Source of the DNA: Treponema socranskii subsp. paredis ATCC 35535
GTDB taxonomy: Bacteria > Spirochaetota > Spirochaetia > Treponematales > Treponemataceae
DNA length: 64,000 bases
Reading direction: 5' to 3'
Assembly (NCBI GenBank): GCA_000413015.1
Contig: KE332515.1
Span: 62,001-126,000 of the forward strand
This document shows, piece after piece, positions 1 to 8,331 of the stretch; the stretch's first letter is position 1; the number at the start of each line of letters is the position of its first letter. A program made the position numbers and the translations under genes. The notes beneath the pieces were generated by a model. That model made no database searches. It was not told where the DNA came from and saw nothing but the letters and a program-made list of their open reading frames with translations.

Positions 1-1
1 G

Positions 2-628
2 GCAATAAAATTATTAATCGGTTTTTTTGCTTTTACTATGATAATAAATATTTCGGGAAAAGGAAATTTGGCTCCTTCTTCCGCCAGTGATCAAGTGCAA
101 AATTACGTGCTCGGCGGTATTATCGGAGGCGTGATTTATAACAATAATATTCGATTATTGGATTATATAGGCGTTTTATGTATTTGGAGTACGCTTGTAT
201 TGATATTAAAATGGATCAAAACGCATAATGTGAAAGCAAAACAGGTCTTGGACGGAAAAGCATTAATAATTATTAATAATGGAAAAATCAATATTGAAAA
301 TTGTGAAAAAGCGGGTTTATCCGCTCATGATATAGCTTTTAAACTTCGAACAAAAAACGTTTATTCAACAAAAGATGTAAAACGAGCGGTCGTGGTGCAA
401 AACGGTCAATTGATCATTATACTTCCGGGAGAAGAAAATCCGAAATTTCCGCTGATAACGGACGGGCAGCTGCAAACGGATATTTTAGACATAATAGGCA
501 AGGATGAGGAATGGCTGATTGAAGAAATTAAAAAGCAGGGATTAAATAAATACAGCGATATATTTTTGGGAGAATATGTGGACGGCAAGCTGAGGCTGAC
601 AGCATATCAGTCCAAACAAGACAAATAA
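2..628 (+). CDS. DUF421 (YetF-type) membrane protein, 5' end cut by window edge
   Basis: The reading frame is open from base 2 with no stop upstream, so the true start lies outside the window. The visible 208 residues begin inside a hydrophobic segment, then carry a short polar stretch with SGKGNLAPSS, a second membrane stretch (about residues 25-70) and a soluble alpha/beta tail. This matches DUF421/YetF proteins, which have N-terminal membrane helices and a cytoplasmic C-terminal domain of unknown biochemical role. It ends in TAA and is followed within 30 bp by a hairpin terminator, so it is the last gene of its transcript. The base composition looks more AT-rich than the genes downstream. 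The family call is fairly sure; no substrate or function can be given. Confidence 0.75.
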   Translation, partial: AIKLLIGFFAFTMIINISGKGNLAPSSASDQVQNYVLGGIIGGVIYNNNIRLLDYIGVLCIWSTLVLILKWIKTHNVKAKQVLDGKALIIINNGKINIENCEKAGLSAHDIAFKLRTKNVYSTKDVKRAVVVQNGQLIIILPGEENPKFPLITDGQLQTDILDIIGKDEEWLIEEIKKQGLNKYSDIFLGEYVDGKLRLTAYQSKQDK

Positions 629-653
629 AAGATTGCAAAAACATGCGCATTGA

Positions 654-686
654 GGCACCGATTAGTTATTCGGTGCCGCCGGTTTT
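654..686 (+). terminator. Intrinsic terminator after the DUF421 gene
   Basis: GGCACCG (654-660) and CGGTGCC (671-677) form a perfect 7-bp stem with a 10-nt loop. GCCGG and a run of five T follow. It sits 25 bp after the stop codon of the plus-strand gene. Confidence 0.7.
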
Positions 687-722
687 TGCCGCAATATTCG
701 AAGCGGTTCATTGCCCTGATTT

Positions 723-1658
723 TCAGTTTTCTTTTATATACGCATAAATAATTTTGCGCGTTTCTTTTGCTTCGGGAAGCCAGCCCGCGGCGGCCCACGT
801 GTGCATCATGCCTTCGCCGATATGAATTTCAAGCGTGACGCCGTCTTCTTTGCATTTTTGCTTAAAAGCATCGAGTTCGGCATAATAGATTTCGTCCGTT
901 CCGTAAAAGGCCGCAATGCGCGGAAACCCTTTCCAGCTGTATGAAACGGAATTCCCCAAAAAACCGAGCGCTCCGCACAGCGACATCATCTTTGATGCGG
1001 CTTCGACATATTCTGCGGTAAACATCGCATCTTTTTTTGCGATGCGCTTCATATCGTCAAGCTGTGCGGTTGTCGGCGGCATTTGGATCGTAGCCGAAAA
1101 CGGAATGAGTTTGCCCGGAAGCGGAAGGCCGAGTTTTTGTTCGGTAATGTATGTACAAATGTCGAGGCACAAAGAGCCGCCGGATGACAGGCCGAAAAAG
1201 GCGATGTCTTTCGCCTCATATGCGCCGAGCGCTTCTTTATAAACGTCGATAATCGATTCGATAAGTTCTTTTCCCGTCGTTTCGGGAAAAAGCTTATACC
1301 ACACAATCCACACGTCGGCTCCCGTTTGATCGGCCATATCCTGGGCAAAATCGAAATCGCCGGCATCGCCGGACATAACAAAGCCGCCTCCGAAAAAGTA
1401 CAGCACGAGTTTTTTTTGCGCACCCGCACCGCCGCTTTTTTTATGCCGGCTGTGAACGGTATAATACGGAATTCCGCCTGCCGTTTTTTCATCGAAGTCG
1501 TATTTTTTGTGAAGATCCGAAAGCGGTAATTTCTTTTTTTGCTGCGCCTTATATTGTTCTTTAAGAAATTTTTCAGGATCGGAAGCGGCCTTTTTCATCA
1601 TCGGGCGCACAAGGCTTTTAAATAAAAATTTCGTAAGCGTATATCGAATGCTTGCCAT
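723..1658 (-). CDS. Alpha/beta-hydrolase, hormone-sensitive-lipase-type esterase
   Basis: This 311-residue protein is a probable carboxylesterase of the acetyl-esterase / hormone-sensitive lipase group. The visible signs are an oxyanion-hole segment YFFGGGF (HGGG position, with the His replaced), the nucleophile elbow GLSSG, a likely catalytic Asp in YGTDE, and a likely catalytic His in GMMHTW near the C terminus. There is no clear signal peptide, although the N terminus is basic. The ATG at 1658 has AAGGAA about 10 nt upstream. The gene is monocistronic and has its own promoter (TTGAGC-17-TATACT), followed directly by a palindrome that is also found at the ABC exporter promoter near 43.47 kb, so repression and possibly induction by a small molecule are plausible. 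The substrate is unknown. Confidence 0.8.
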   Translation of the reverse strand: MASIRYTLTKFLFKSLVRPMMKKAASDPEKFLKEQYKAQQKKKLPLSDLHKKYDFDEKTAGGIPYYTVHSRHKKSGGAGAQKKLVLYFFGGGFVMSGDAGDFDFAQDMADQTGADVWIVWYKLFPETTGKELIESIIDVYKEALGAYEAKDIAFFGLSSGGSLCLDICTYITEQKLGLPLPGKLIPFSATIQMPPTTAQLDDMKRIAKKDAMFTAEYVEAASKMMSLCGALGFLGNSVSYSWKGFPRIAAFYGTDEIYYAELDAFKQKCKEDGVTLEIHIGEGMMHTWAAAGWLPEAKETRKIIYAYIKEN

Positions 1659-1689
1659 ATCGAAAGTTCCTTGCCGAATTTTCCGTTAA

Positions 1690-1703
1690 TTAGTTTTAGC
1701 TAA
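1690..1703 (-). promoter_or_regulatory. Candidate operator TTAGCTAAAACTAA at the esterase start site
   Basis: On the minus strand the sequence TTAGCTAAAACTAA begins 3 nt after the -10 box, so a bound repressor would cover the transcription start. It has TTAG and CTAA as inverted arms. An 11-of-14 match occurs at 43465-43478 in the same place relative to another promoter. The role is inferred. Confidence 0.4.
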
Positions 1704-1706
1704 CTC

Positions 1707-1735
1707 AGTATAGCGCAATGCGGTTTTTTGCTCAA
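1707..1735 (-). promoter_or_regulatory. Esterase promoter, TTGAGC-17-TATACT
   Basis: On the minus strand, TTGAGC (complement of 1730-1735), a 17-bp spacer and TATACT (complement of 1707-1712) form a sigma-70-type promoter. The leader to the ATG at 1658 is about 40 nt and includes a Shine-Dalgarno-like AAGGAA. Confidence 0.65.
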
Positions 1736-1771
1736 TAATTTCCGCAGTTCGGATTTGCTCCGGTAAATCGG

Positions 1772-2056
1772 GCGGCGAAAAACGGCCGAGCCGTTTTTCT
1801 TTTATCAATACGCTCGCGATTTCTCCGCATTGCTCGAAATCGCTTGATGAAGTCGAAAGGCGAAAAACGCCTGCGGCGTTTTTCTTTCATAGGAGACGCG
1901 CATAATTCCTGCGCGGGGAACTTCGCGCTTCGCGCTCGTTGCAAGTCGCGCACTGCTCGGATTTGGTTGATGAAGTCTGGAGTTGAAAAACGCTTGACGC
2001 GTTTTTCTTTTATAGAATACGCGAAAAAATCCTGCGCATTGCTCGGATTTTTTCGC
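1772..2056. repeat. Three tandem copies of a two-hairpin dispersed repeat
   Basis: The 479-bp gap between the esterase and phoH is filled mostly by this array. Each unit starts with a GAAAAACG-type stem (1777-1799, 1862-1884, 1985-2007) followed by CTTT(T/C)ATA. A second stem encloses the loop T(G/C)CGCATTGCTC: 1816-1843 with stem GCGATTTC, and 2021-2056 with the 12-bp perfect stem GCGAAAAAATCC. In the middle unit the second hairpin is split by an insert (about 1904-1964). Stem sequences differ between units but stay paired. A fourth unit lies at 12678-12744. The few short reading frames across the array look like chance. The repeats may act as RNA processing or termination elements, or be remnants of a small mobile element. 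Confidence 0.7.
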
Positions 2057-2058
2057 TC

Positions 2059-2087
2059 TTGCATAAATTATCCTCTGCCTTTATAAT
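2059..2087 (+). promoter_or_regulatory. phoH operon promoter, TTGCAT-17-TATAAT
   Basis: TTGCAT (2059-2064), a 17-bp spacer and TATAAT (2082-2087) form a good promoter immediately after the repeat array. The expected leader is about 45 nt and ends in GGAGG just before the GTG start. Confidence 0.65.
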
Positions 2088-2137
2088 TTTATACCGTAAT
2101 ATTTATCTTATGATCGGAGTGCGGGTGCCGGAGGTTT

Positions 2138-3076
2138 GTGGACAGCGCTTATACGATAGTCGTGCCTGACGCCGATGTTTTGTCCTGCGTCTGCGGTACG
2201 AACGACAGCAATTTGAAACTCATCGAAGAGCATTTGGGGGTGCCGATATTTACGCGGGGGAACGAGCTTTCCGTAGATGAAGAGGATCCGGCCGTTCGCG
2301 AAAAATTCCGTTTTATCATCGATCGGATTATCGACGAAATAGAAAGCGGCGACGAAGACGGTAAAAACATCATCGCATCCGTTTTGAATACGAAGACGCA
2401 CGCCGTTCTTTCACGCTGCACAATTTCGATTCCCGGAGCTTTTCGGAAAATCTATCCGCGTTCGGACAATCAAGCGCGCTATATCGATATGCTCCGTTCG
2501 TTCGATATGGTCATCTGTACCGGAGCTGCCGGCAGCGGTAAAACATTTCTCGCGGTCGCCGAAGCGCTGAAAATGCTCCTTTCGCACAACAAATCGAAAC
2601 TCATCGTAACTCGCCCCGTCATTGAAGCGGGGGAAAGTCTCGGTTATCTTCCCGGCGATTTGGAGCAAAAGCTCAATCCCTACCTGCGGCCGTTTTACGA
2701 CGCTGTGGAATCCCTCGTGCCGCGGGAAACGGTGAGGCGTCTCGTCGAATCGGGTGCCGTCGAAACGGCGCCGCTTGCGTATATGCGCGGGCGGACTCTC
2801 GACGGGAGCGTGGTTATCCTCGATGAAGCGCAAAACACGACGCGCGAACAGATGAAAATGTTTTTAACGCGCATGGGCGAAAACGCGAAAGTTTTTATCA
2901 CCGGCGACATTACGCAGATCGATCTGCCGCGCCGCACGGAAAGCGGACTCGTCCACGCGCTCGAATTATTAAAATCGATTCCCGAAATCGCAACGATGAA
3001 GCTGACGGCGGACGATGTGATCCGCTCTCCGCTCGTAAAAAAAATAGTAAAGGCGTATGAAGATGAAAAAAAATAA
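2138..3076 (+). CDS. phoH: PhoH-family ATPase
   Basis: This 312-residue PhoH/YbeZ-type P-loop ATPase has an N-terminal region of about 110 residues followed by the ATPase core. The core shows Walker A GAAGSGKT (129-136) and Walker B VVILDE (225-230), then the family's TGD motif (FITGDITQIDLP). The start is GTG, with GGAGG only 3-4 nt upstream; no in-frame ATG fits better. PhoH proteins of this type are associated with RNA metabolism and often sit next to ybeY, which is two genes downstream here. The 3' end overlaps the HD hydrolase gene by 20 bp, so translation is likely coupled. Confidence 0.9.
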   Translation: MDSAYTIVVPDADVLSCVCGTNDSNLKLIEEHLGVPIFTRGNELSVDEEDPAVREKFRFIIDRIIDEIESGDEDGKNIIASVLNTKTHAVLSRCTISIPGAFRKIYPRSDNQARYIDMLRSFDMVICTGAAGSGKTFLAVAEALKMLLSHNKSKLIVTRPVIEAGESLGYLPGDLEQKLNPYLRPFYDAVESLVPRETVRRLVESGAVETAPLAYMRGRTLDGSVVILDEAQNTTREQMKMFLTRMGENAKVFITGDITQIDLPRRTESGLVHALELLKSIPEIATMKLTADDVIRSPLVKKIVKAYEDEKK

Positions 3077-4805
3077 TAATAATCGCCGTGCCGCATCGGT
3101 ATTCGGCGGATATATTAAAAAGCACTGGCACCTTATCCTTTTGATTGCGGCAGGTTATATCGCCGTTTCGGCCGTCAATTTTTTGAATATTGCGACGAGC
3201 CAAACGATAGCGTCGTTTTCGCTTGACGATTTCGAATTGGGGCAGATCGCCGACCGCGATATAATCGCGCCCCGCGACATCGGTGCGACATACGACAATC
3301 CGCTTACCGTTCAAAAGGGAGAGCGGATCATACGCAAAGGGTTCGCCATCGAACGGGAAAATTACGATAAGCTCCGAAAGCTTGCCGAATCGCCCGCGTA
3401 TTTCGATTATCGCAAATTTTTCAATAACGAACTGTTTTTGCTTGTTCTCGGTGTCGTGTGGTTTTTGCTTTTCGCCTTTCTCCCGTTCGGCAGGAAAATA
3501 TTTTTAAACGAATGGGTACTGCAAGTCGTCTTTTTTCTTTTCGTATATGCCGCCGCCGCTTTCGGCCGAAAGACGGGTACTTTTTCGTCTCCGTACATGC
3601 TTCCGGTAATCATACCGTCGGCGTTTTGTACGCTGCTCGTCTCCATTCTATACGGCCAGCTTTCTTCGGTTTTGTTTTGCGCCGTTGCCGCATTCGGCGT
3701 GTACAATGCCGCCGACTGGGCGCTCATTCCGTTTTTGTTTACGATCCTTTCGTGTTTTGCCGCGACGAATATCGTGCGGCGGATCGAGCGGCGGATCGAT
3801 ATGGTGGTCGCATCTCTTTTGCTTGCCCTTGTCAATATCGTATGCATGATCGTACTCATCGTCATCGATAACGAGAGCTTTCAGAGAATGCCGGTCGCAC
3901 TCGCAGGCGCCGCGTTCAACGGCTTTATTTCAGGCATTCTCGCACTCGGTTTTTTGACGCCGCTTGAATTGCTTTTGAATACCGCATCGGTGTTCCGTCT
4001 CATGGATTTAAGCGATCTCAACAATCCGACGATGCGGCGCCTCATGCTCAGCGCGAGCGGTACCTATACGCATTCGCTCATGGTTGCGCAGCTTGCCGAA
4101 AGCGCGTGCCGCGAAATCGGCGCAAACTCGCTTGTCGCCCGCGTCGGCGCCTATTATCACGATATCGGTAAAATGGATCAAAGCGAATACTTCGTCGAAA
4201 ATCAAACGGGAACGAATAAGCACGACGATATCAATCCTTCTCTATCGGTCGCCGTTATCAAAAGCCATGTAAAACGCGGCGTCGAAAAAGCGCACCAAAT
4301 GCACTTGCCCCGGCAGGTTATCGACATCATCGCCGAACATCATGGAAACAGCGTCATTTCGTATTTTTACAATGCGGCAAAAGAAAAGGATCCAAGCGTA
4401 AGTCCCGAAGAATTCCGCTATACGGGGACTCCTCCGACGAGCCGCGAAAGCGCCGTCGTCATGCTTGCCGATACCGTCGAAGCCGCATGCCGTACGCTTG
4501 AAAACCCGTCCGCATCGCGCCTGGATAAATTCATTCAAATGCTGTTCAATGCCAAAGTCGAACACGGGCAGCTCGACAACTGCGATTTGACTTTCCGCGA
4601 TATGGCAAAGATAAAGGGTGCTTTCGTTCAGCTGCTTGCAGGCTACTATCACAACAGGATCGAATATCCGAATCAAAAGAATCCCGACGAAGACCGAAAA
4701 GAAAATAAAGCTTCCGATAAAAAGACTGACGACAAAACCGGCGATAAAAAGGACGAAAAAAAACAGGGCGATAAAAAATCGGATGCGGGAAAATCGAATG
4801 GCTGA
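3057..4805 (+). CDS. 7TM-HD family membrane phosphohydrolase (PgpH/YqfF-like)
   Basis: This 582-residue protein has an N-terminal anchor (about 23-43) and a short extracytoplasmic segment (about 44-125) with the IIAPRDI and GERIIRKG signatures of 7TMR-HD proteins. Six or so membrane helices (about 126-310) and a cytoplasmic HD domain follow, with H339 in YTHS and HD at 368-369 (YYHDIGKM). The last 45 residues are a Lys/Asp-rich, low-complexity tail. Listeria PgpH of this family is a cyclic-di-AMP phosphodiesterase; whether that is the substrate here cannot be read from sequence. The extracytoplasmic segment is much shorter than in Firmicutes homologues. It overlaps phoH upstream by 20 bp and ybeY downstream by 8 bp. 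Confidence 0.88.
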   Translation: MKMKKNNNNRRAASVFGGYIKKHWHLILLIAAGYIAVSAVNFLNIATSQTIASFSLDDFELGQIADRDIIAPRDIGATYDNPLTVQKGERIIRKGFAIERENYDKLRKLAESPAYFDYRKFFNNELFLLVLGVVWFLLFAFLPFGRKIFLNEWVLQVVFFLFVYAAAAFGRKTGTFSSPYMLPVIIPSAFCTLLVSILYGQLSSVLFCAVAAFGVYNAADWALIPFLFTILSCFAATNIVRRIERRIDMVVASLLLALVNIVCMIVLIVIDNESFQRMPVALAGAAFNGFISGILALGFLTPLELLLNTASVFRLMDLSDLNNPTMRRLMLSASGTYTHSLMVAQLAESACREIGANSLVARVGAYYHDIGKMDQSEYFVENQTGTNKHDDINPSLSVAVIKSHVKRGVEKAHQMHLPRQVIDIIAEHHGNSVISYFYNAAKEKDPSVSPEEFRYTGTPPTSRESAVVMLADTVEAACRTLENPSASRLDKFIQMLFNAKVEHGQLDNCDLTFRDMAKIKGAFVQLLAGYYHNRIEYPNQKNPDEDRKENKASDKKTDDKTGDKKDEKKQGDKKSDAGKSNG

Positions 4806-5286
4806 CAGGATCGCAGTTTCCGTTTCCGAAAATCTTGCGTTTCCTTCGTGGTTTGAAAACGTTGCGCCTTTTACACAAAAGGCTCTCGATACGCTCGGTT
4901 TTTCCGGTGAGGAGATTTCGATTTTGCTGTGCGACGATGTGTATATGTCGTTTCTCAACAAAACGTACCGCGGCATCGAAGGGGCGACCGACGTGCTTTC
5001 GTTTGAAAACGGAACTTCATATATAGACGAAGAGGGTAGGGAGTGGAAGTGCGCGGGCGACATCGCAATCAGCTTGGACACGCTTTCGAAAAATGCGGCC
5101 GCGTTCGAAACGGATGAAGATTCGGAGTTCAAGCGTCTTATCGTGCACGGTCTTTTGCATTTAAACGGATACGATCACGGAGAAGAGCATATCGAAGCGG
5201 GTAAAGCTCCCCAATGCGATATGCTCGTCATTCAGGAACAGACGCTTGCAAAATTGTGCGGCGAAAAAATAATCGGGGACTCCTGA
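4798..5286 (+). CDS. ybeY: Endoribonuclease YbeY (rRNA maturation)
   Basis: This 162-residue protein carries the zinc-binding signature HGLLHLNGYDHG, the H-x3-H-x5-H motif of UPF0054/YbeY, and the upstream motif GATDVLSFEN. Family members act in 16S rRNA 3'-end maturation and ribosome quality control. The chosen ATG (4798) overlaps the end of the HD gene by 8 bp, in step with the other overlaps in this operon. A longer in-frame version from further upstream would read through the Lys-rich tail region of the HD gene and is unlikely. Pairing with phoH is a classic conserved neighbourhood. Confidence 0.93.
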   Translation: MADRIAVSVSENLAFPSWFENVAPFTQKALDTLGFSGEEISILLCDDVYMSFLNKTYRGIEGATDVLSFENGTSYIDEEGREWKCAGDIAISLDTLSKNAAAFETDEDSEFKRLIVHGLLHLNGYDHGEEHIEAGKAPQCDMLVIQEQTLAKLCGEKIIGDS

Positions 5287-5333
5287 AAACTTCGGTTTTT
5301 AGCGGGAACTTTGAAAATTCGGTAAGGTGGTAT

Positions 5334-6137
5334 ATGGGATTATTCGGTTTAGGACGCAAAAAGGAAGAAGCCGCTTCCGATGCGGAAGCGGTCAGTCCCG
5401 AACAGCAGGAAATTATCAACGAAGAAAAACGGAGCATGATACGCGGCATCGAAGATCTGTCGCACACGACGGTAAAGGAAGTGATGATCCCGCGTATCGA
5501 CGTCGATTTTATTTCCGTCGATACCGAACTCGACGAGCTCATGGAAAAGATCGCCAAAAGCGGTCACTCGCGCATTCCGGTCTACAGCGAATCCATCGAC
5601 AATGTCGTCGGCATACTCTACGTCAAAGATCTGATTCACATTTTCGCTTCTCACGAAACGGTCGATCTCGAAAAGATCCTCCGCAAAGCGTATTTTATTC
5701 CCGAATCGAAGCGTATCGATTCGCTCCTTCGTGAGTTTAAACGGCGGCACCTGCACATTGCTATCGCGATCGACGAGTACGGCGGCATTTCCGGCATCGT
5801 TACGATGGAAGATATCATCGAAGAGATCGTCGGCGACATTCAGGACGAGTTCGACAACGAGCGGGAAGATATCATTACGCTCGGAAACAATATTTGGCTG
5901 TGCGATGCGCGCATAGATTTGGACGATTTGAACGAAACGATCGGCGCGGAGTTTCCGACGGAAGACTTCGATACGCTTGGCGGCTTTGTATTCGATTTGC
6001 TCGGAAAGATTCCGGTAAAATACGAAAAGGCGTCGTGGGGCGGATTCGATTTTATCGTACAGGATATGGAAGGTCACCGTATCAATATGATAAAGGTGAT
6101 ACGGAAAAGCGGAGATGAAAACGAGGATGACAAATAA
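5334..6137 (+). CDS. corC: CorC/HlyC-type CBS-domain protein (TlyC family)
   Basis: This 267-residue protein has the KEVMIPR motif that opens the first CBS domain (about residues 50-110), a second CBS domain (about 115-170, IDEYGGISGIVTMEDIIEEIVGD) and a C-terminal CorC_HlyC domain (about 185-260). It lacks the DUF21 membrane domain, so it is the soluble CorC/TlyC form. Spirochaete members were once called haemolysins; the family is now linked to divalent-cation export. The ATG at 5334 follows AAGGTGG at good spacing. It overlaps the next gene by 23 bp. Confidence 0.88.
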   Translation: MGLFGLGRKKEEAASDAEAVSPEQQEIINEEKRSMIRGIEDLSHTTVKEVMIPRIDVDFISVDTELDELMEKIAKSGHSRIPVYSESIDNVVGILYVKDLIHIFASHETVDLEKILRKAYFIPESKRIDSLLREFKRRHLHIAIAIDEYGGISGIVTMEDIIEEIVGDIQDEFDNEREDIITLGNNIWLCDARIDLDDLNETIGAEFPTEDFDTLGGFVFDLLGKIPVKYEKASWGGFDFIVQDMEGHRINMIKVIRKSGDENEDDK

Positions 6138-8328
6138 TATGACAGATGAGCGGAATGCGGATAAAAACCGCTTTTTTCGTTTTCACATATCGACGGAGTC
6201 CGTCATCGATTCGGCTGCGCAAAAAAAACGGAAAACCGTTTTCTGTGCGCTGTGCGTTCTCCTTTTGGCGATTCCGCTTTTTGCTTCTCCTTCGACGGCT
6301 GCAGAATTTTATTCGCGCGGCGTCGAACGGCAGAACGGGGAAGAGTGGTACGAAGCGACGGAACTTTTTTTGGAAGCCGTACGCATAAATCCCGCTTATG
6401 CGGATGCTTGGTTCCGCCTTGCCGAGTGCGCGTATCAGCTCGGCCAATACGACACATCGCTCGGCTATCTTTCGTCCGCCGAAAAATATGCGCGGAACAG
6501 TACGGCCGTACAAAATCTTCGGGGCATGTGCCGCATCGCGCTCGGAAATCTTTCGGAAGCTCGGCTCATATTCGAAAAAATATTGGCGCAGTATCCGAAC
6601 GACGTCAACGCGAGATTCGGTATGGCGGAACTCGATCTTTTCAGCGGGAGAATTTCCGCTGCCGAAGGAAAATACGCCGAAGCGCTCGAGCGTGACCCGT
6701 CGAACCGCAAAGCGCTTTTAAGTCTCGCCTTCGTTTCGGCCGAGCGGGGTAATGCAGCCGCCGCCTCCCGCTATATGTCGCAGGCGCTGCGCTATCATTC
6801 GGGCGAAGCGGAAGTGCACTATATGAACGCAAAGCTTGCCGCCATGCAGGGTAATCTTTCTGCTGCCGAAAAGGCGGCTCGCACGGCGGTTGAAATAAAC
6901 GGGCGTTACGATAAAGCCTACGAACTGCTTGCTTCGATATTGTATTCGGAAAAAAAATACGCCGACGCGATCGACGTTTCGGATTTCAGAATAGCGAGAT
7001 CGAGAAACGCGGGCGGCGCGTGGTATTTAAAAGGCCTCTCCCAGTATCGCGAGGGAAATACGGCGGCTGCGATCGCAACGTGGACGACGGGGCTTTCGGT
7101 CGATCCCTTCGATGAAGTGATGCGCGCGGCTCTCGAACTCGAGGTCAATAAAACCGTTCCGATCGAAGATGCGCGGAGAAAGGAATGGTCGAAGTGGCAT
7201 ATAAAAAATGCGGGAGAATGTATGAAGCGCTTCGACGGTACGGGTGCAAGCTACGAGTACCAGCGGGCGCTGAAAGTAAACCCGACGGACACCGCGGCGC
7301 GCAGAGCCTTTGCCGAAATGCTCGACATAAACGGTTTGCACGAACTCTGTCTCGAACAGCTTAAATTCGTACAGGATAACCGAGATCCGCTTTCAAGCGT
7401 TTCTTCGGAAGCGCGCCGTACGAGCGAAAGGCGCTTGGACGACACCGTCGAAGCTTACGATTCGCTTTTACAGGATTCGCTTGCAAAGCGGTGGAACGTC
7501 GAACCTTTTTACCTCGATAAAATACGCTGGCGCATCGGCTTGTACTATGCGCAAAATACCGCGCGCTTCGTTCACGCGGATTCTCCTATGATCACCGCCC
7601 GGTTCGCCGCCGATATGTTTTCGGGCGTTTCCGTCACTTTCGTGCGCGCACGAACGGCTCCCGTTTCGGGCTTCGGAGAAGCGTACCGAAAAGCGCAAAG
7701 TGCGGGCGAAGATTATTTTATCATGCTTTCGCTCGACGAAGGCGAACGCGACATCGTTCTCGATGCGACGATGTATTCCGGCCGTACGGGGTCGGCAGTC
7801 CGCAGTATGTCTTTTTACGGCACCGGAAGCGGGCGCTATACGAACGTGCTGCGCAGGTTCCGTTCCGCAGTTCTTTCAAGTTTGCCCGTTCGAGGAAAAA
7901 TCCTCGACAGAAGCGGGACGAATTTATTAATCGATATCGGACGATCGGAACTGCTGCAAAAAGGTGCGGTGTTCGCCGTCGTGCCGAAGGGTGCGCTCAA
8001 AACGGCGGATTCGAATATCGGATTGACATACACCGACAGGGACGCGCTCGGCACGCTTACGATTACCGAAGCGGGAGAAGAAGTGTCGGAAGGCGAGTTC
8101 GTAAAGAGCGGATTTTACGATCGGGTAAATACGGGCGATGAAGTTGTCCTTGTTTCGATGCCGGATAAAGCTGCGGAAAGCAAAGCGGGAAACGCATCCC
8201 GCGTTGTCGATAACGCCCCAGCCGCCCGCGCGGGGGCTGTTTCGGAAAAGCCGAAAGCCATTTCCGCGAACGATTTGGGCGAACGGCGGAATCCCGCACT
8301 CGTCGATATCATCCGCAGCATTTATTGA
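6115..8328 (+). CDS. Exported TPR protein
   Basis: This 737-residue protein has a cytoplasmic head of about 38 residues and then one hydrophobic segment (about 40-58), a late signal peptide or anchor. Several tetratricopeptide repeats follow (about 60-330, typical GxxxxAxxxxxxAxxxxP spacing). A C-terminal half has a stretch (about 560-700) resembling the glycine-rich C-terminal module seen in FlgT/CsgG-like proteins (GKILDRSGTNLLIDIG). ATGs at 6115, 6127 and 6139 are all possible starts; the first overlaps corC. It closes the phoH operon and is convergent with the next gene, with a 3-bp gap. The function is unknown; a scaffold role in the periplasm is an inference. Confidence 0.75.
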   Translation: MKTRMTNNMTDERNADKNRFFRFHISTESVIDSAAQKKRKTVFCALCVLLLAIPLFASPSTAAEFYSRGVERQNGEEWYEATELFLEAVRINPAYADAWFRLAECAYQLGQYDTSLGYLSSAEKYARNSTAVQNLRGMCRIALGNLSEARLIFEKILAQYPNDVNARFGMAELDLFSGRISAAEGKYAEALERDPSNRKALLSLAFVSAERGNAAAASRYMSQALRYHSGEAEVHYMNAKLAAMQGNLSAAEKAARTAVEINGRYDKAYELLASILYSEKKYADAIDVSDFRIARSRNAGGAWYLKGLSQYREGNTAAAIATWTTGLSVDPFDEVMRAALELEVNKTVPIEDARRKEWSKWHIKNAGECMKRFDGTGASYEYQRALKVNPTDTAARRAFAEMLDINGLHELCLEQLKFVQDNRDPLSSVSSEARRTSERRLDDTVEAYDSLLQDSLAKRWNVEPFYLDKIRWRIGLYYAQNTARFVHADSPMITARFAADMFSGVSVTFVRARTAPVSGFGEAYRKAQSAGEDYFIMLSLDEGERDIVLDATMYSGRTGSAVRSMSFYGTGSGRYTNVLRRFRSAVLSSLPVRGKILDRSGTNLLIDIGRSELLQKGAVFAVVPKGALKTADSNIGLTYTDRDALGTLTITEAGEEVSEGEFVKSGFYDRVNTGDEVVLVSMPDKAAESKAGNASRVVDNAPAARAGAVSEKPKAISANDLGERRNPALVDIIRSIY

Positions 8329-8331
8329 TTA

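Noticed and set aside
1732-2086. Two opposing reading frames of 110 and 80 codons across the repeat array
   Set aside because: Both are Arg/Phe/Lys-rich translations of the palindromic repeats, with no ribosome-binding site and no family likeness.
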